Shown here in pieces: positions 5,238-6,205 of a stretch of 6,205 nt of DNA. Within the stretch, counting starts at the first letter, position 1; each line of letters begins with the position of its first letter. Position numbers and translations under genes: made by a program. This DNA comes from Planctomycetaceae bacterium (lineage in GTDB: Bacteria > Planctomycetota > Planctomycetia > Pirellulales > UBA1268), in contig PKCL01000237.1 of the NCBI GenBank assembly GCA_002862165.1, positions 1 through 6,205 of the forward strand, written 5' to 3'. The notes beneath the pieces are model-generated. The model was not told where the DNA came from and did not search any database. It saw only the letters and a program-made list of their open reading frames with translations.

Positions 5238-6205
5238 GTGAATAACTCCAAGATAGGCGGTTCTCCGTCGCCAACGGTCATAGGGCGACCGGAAGGTGAG
5301 GTCGCTGGGTTTTCAATGCCCATACCAGCCGCGTATGCGATGCTCGCGTGAAAGGCTCCCACCGAGACGGCATCGTCTTGTGGGTAATATCCGGCATCAT
5401 CACTTTTGCCGTGGACAAAACCCGCCTTGGTGCCTCCACCTGCAAGAACCGTTGAAAAGCACACGGGGTGATGACTCCGTCCATCACCACTGAAGTCGGG
5501 CTTGCGGCCAAATTCTGTTGCGACGACGACCAGCGTTGAGTCGAGCATCCCTCGCTGTTCAAGGTCAGTAATGAGTGCTGTGAATGCATGGTCGAAGACG
5601 GGTGCTATTTCACTCATTTCGTCGGCGAGCGCTTTATGGTGATCCCAGCCGTCGTGCTTTACTTCGACAAAGCGGACACCGGAATCGACCAGTCGGCGAG
5701 CGAGCAGGCATCCCTGGCCGAATGAGTTACTGCCGTAGGCTTCCCGCTGTTCCTGGGATTCACCAGACAGGTCGAAAGCCTTTAGCTCCTTGCTTTTCAT
5801 TAATGCGAGGGCGTCGTCATAGAATCCGTTGTACGCTTTGACGCTCTTGTCATCGAATTTCTTACGGAAGTTGGCATCGAGTCCGTTGAGTAATGCGAGT
5901 CGCTTTTTTGACTCAGAGTTGCTTCCAATTGATTCGACATCATTGATTCCCTGAGTCGGATCACCGATCGCGAGAGGTGCGTAGCTTGAAGGGAAGAATC
6001 CATTACCCTGGTCAGAGCGGCGGTTGATGCACACGCTTGATGGCAGCGTTTCACTGCTTCGCCCAAGATAGTGAGAGCCCCACGCTCCGAGGTTGGGATG
6101 GAGTATCGTACCCCGTTTTTCAAAGGCAGTCCGCATGAAGTATTGCGCTGGTGCATGAACGCCGATCTTTGCCTCCATCGAGCGAATCAGGCAGACGCGA
6201 TCTGC
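5234..6205 (-). CDS. DUF1501 family protein, 5' end cut by the window edge
   Basis: This is the C-terminal 323 residues of a DUF1501 protein. The frame stays open to the right edge (nine codons, ADRVCLIRS, before the first internal Met at 6178), and Leu-Ile-Arg-Ser followed by an early histidine is typical family sequence. That Met is therefore not the start. Full members are commonly about 430-490 residues and often carry a twin-arginine export signal, so roughly 110-160 N-terminal residues are missing. Family landmarks, numbered from the edge, are NLGAWGSHYLG (about 38-48), LLARRLVDSGVRFVEV (about 167-182), HDGWDHH (184-190), ATEFGR (229-234), His245-His246-Pro, LAGGG (254-258) and a closing GRPMTVGDGEPP. 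The family is abundant in planctomycetes, usually next to DUF1549/DUF1553 cytochrome-domain proteins, and I believe it is placed near the alkaline phosphatase superfamily. Its biochemical activity is not established. It is the most upstream gene seen in this operon and overlaps the EF-hand gene by four bases. Confidence 0.92.
   Translation of the reverse strand, partial: ADRVCLIRSMEAKIGVHAPAQYFMRTAFEKRGTILHPNLGAWGSHYLGRSSETLPSSVCINRRSDQGNGFFPSSYAPLAIGDPTQGINDVESIGSNSESKKRLALLNGLDANFRKKFDDKSVKAYNGFYDDALALMKSKELKAFDLSGESQEQREAYGSNSFGQGCLLARRLVDSGVRFVEVKHDGWDHHKALADEMSEIAPVFDHAFTALITDLEQRGMLDSTLVVVATEFGRKPDFSGDGRSHHPVCFSTVLAGGGTKAGFVHGKSDDAGYYPQDDAVSVGAFHASIAYAAGMGIENPATSPSGRPMTVGDGEPPILELFT
5246..5249 (-). 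promoter_or_regulatory. Ribosome binding site of the EF-hand gene, inside the end of the DUF1501 gene
   Basis: GGAG, eight bases before ATG at 5237. It lies within the last codons of the upstream gene, as expected for a coupled ATGA junction. Confidence 0.6.

Noticed and set aside
5234..6178. Taking Met at 6178 as the start of the DUF1501 gene
   Set aside because: The frame stays open to the window edge with family-like sequence, and the protein would lack its N-terminal third. The gene is cut by the edge.
1..6205. CRISPR array, tRNA/rRNA, insertion sequence, phage or toxin-antitoxin genes
   Set aside because: Coding sequence fills nearly all of the window, and no regularly spaced repeats, transposase or integrase motifs, or tRNA-like cloverleaf were seen in the two short gaps.

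Overview
The window looks like part of an accessory polysaccharide-degradation operon from a planctomycete, most likely a marine Rhodopirellula/Pirellulaceae-type bacterium. This is inferred from the gene content: two secreted formylglycine-type sulfatases, a DUF1501 protein, a secreted EF-hand protein, and a double alpha/beta-hydrolase whose first domain carries a Cys-Arg-Ser-Arg-Gly-Gly nucleophile elbow. I recall all of these as common in that phylum. Base composition is close to balanced. Taxonomy cannot be proved from this window alone.

All genes lie on the minus strand, so transcription runs from high to low coordinates. In that order they are: the C-terminal two thirds or so of a DUF1501 protein (6205 to 5234, start outside the window); a secreted protein with a small beta-rich domain, four EF-hands and a basic tail (5237 to 4449); a complete type I sulfatase with a GTG start and a basic tail (4326 to 2923); a 555-residue secreted protein with two complete alpha/beta-hydrolase domains and a TTG start (2921 to 1254); and a second, divergent sulfatase that runs off the left edge (1154 to 1). 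The first pair overlaps by an ATGA junction and the sulfatase/esterase pair is separated by one base. The other two gaps are 122 and 98-99 bases. No convincing promoter or intrinsic terminator is visible, so one polycistronic message is the simplest reading.

Inferred joint role: the four complete N-termini all carry export signals, so the products probably act in the periplasm or at the cell surface. The sulfatases would remove sulfate esters and the double hydrolase would remove acetyl, feruloyl or similar acyl groups from a decorated, probably marine, glycan. The EF-hand protein may bind calcium at the surface or help hold the system there. The DUF1501 protein, whose family I believe is related to the alkaline phosphatase/sulfatase fold, has no established role. 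No glycoside hydrolase, polysaccharide lyase, transporter or regulator is visible, so the substrate cannot be named.

The non-coding parts hold little: ribosome binding sites, a nested inverted repeat directly after the esterase stop codon, and a bulged hairpin between the EF-hand gene and the first sulfatase. There are no tRNAs, rRNAs, CRISPR arrays, insertion sequences or integrase genes. The least familiar elements are the EF-hand protein with its lysine/arginine tail and the tandem fusion of two different esterase-like domains, both inside a sulfatase operon.
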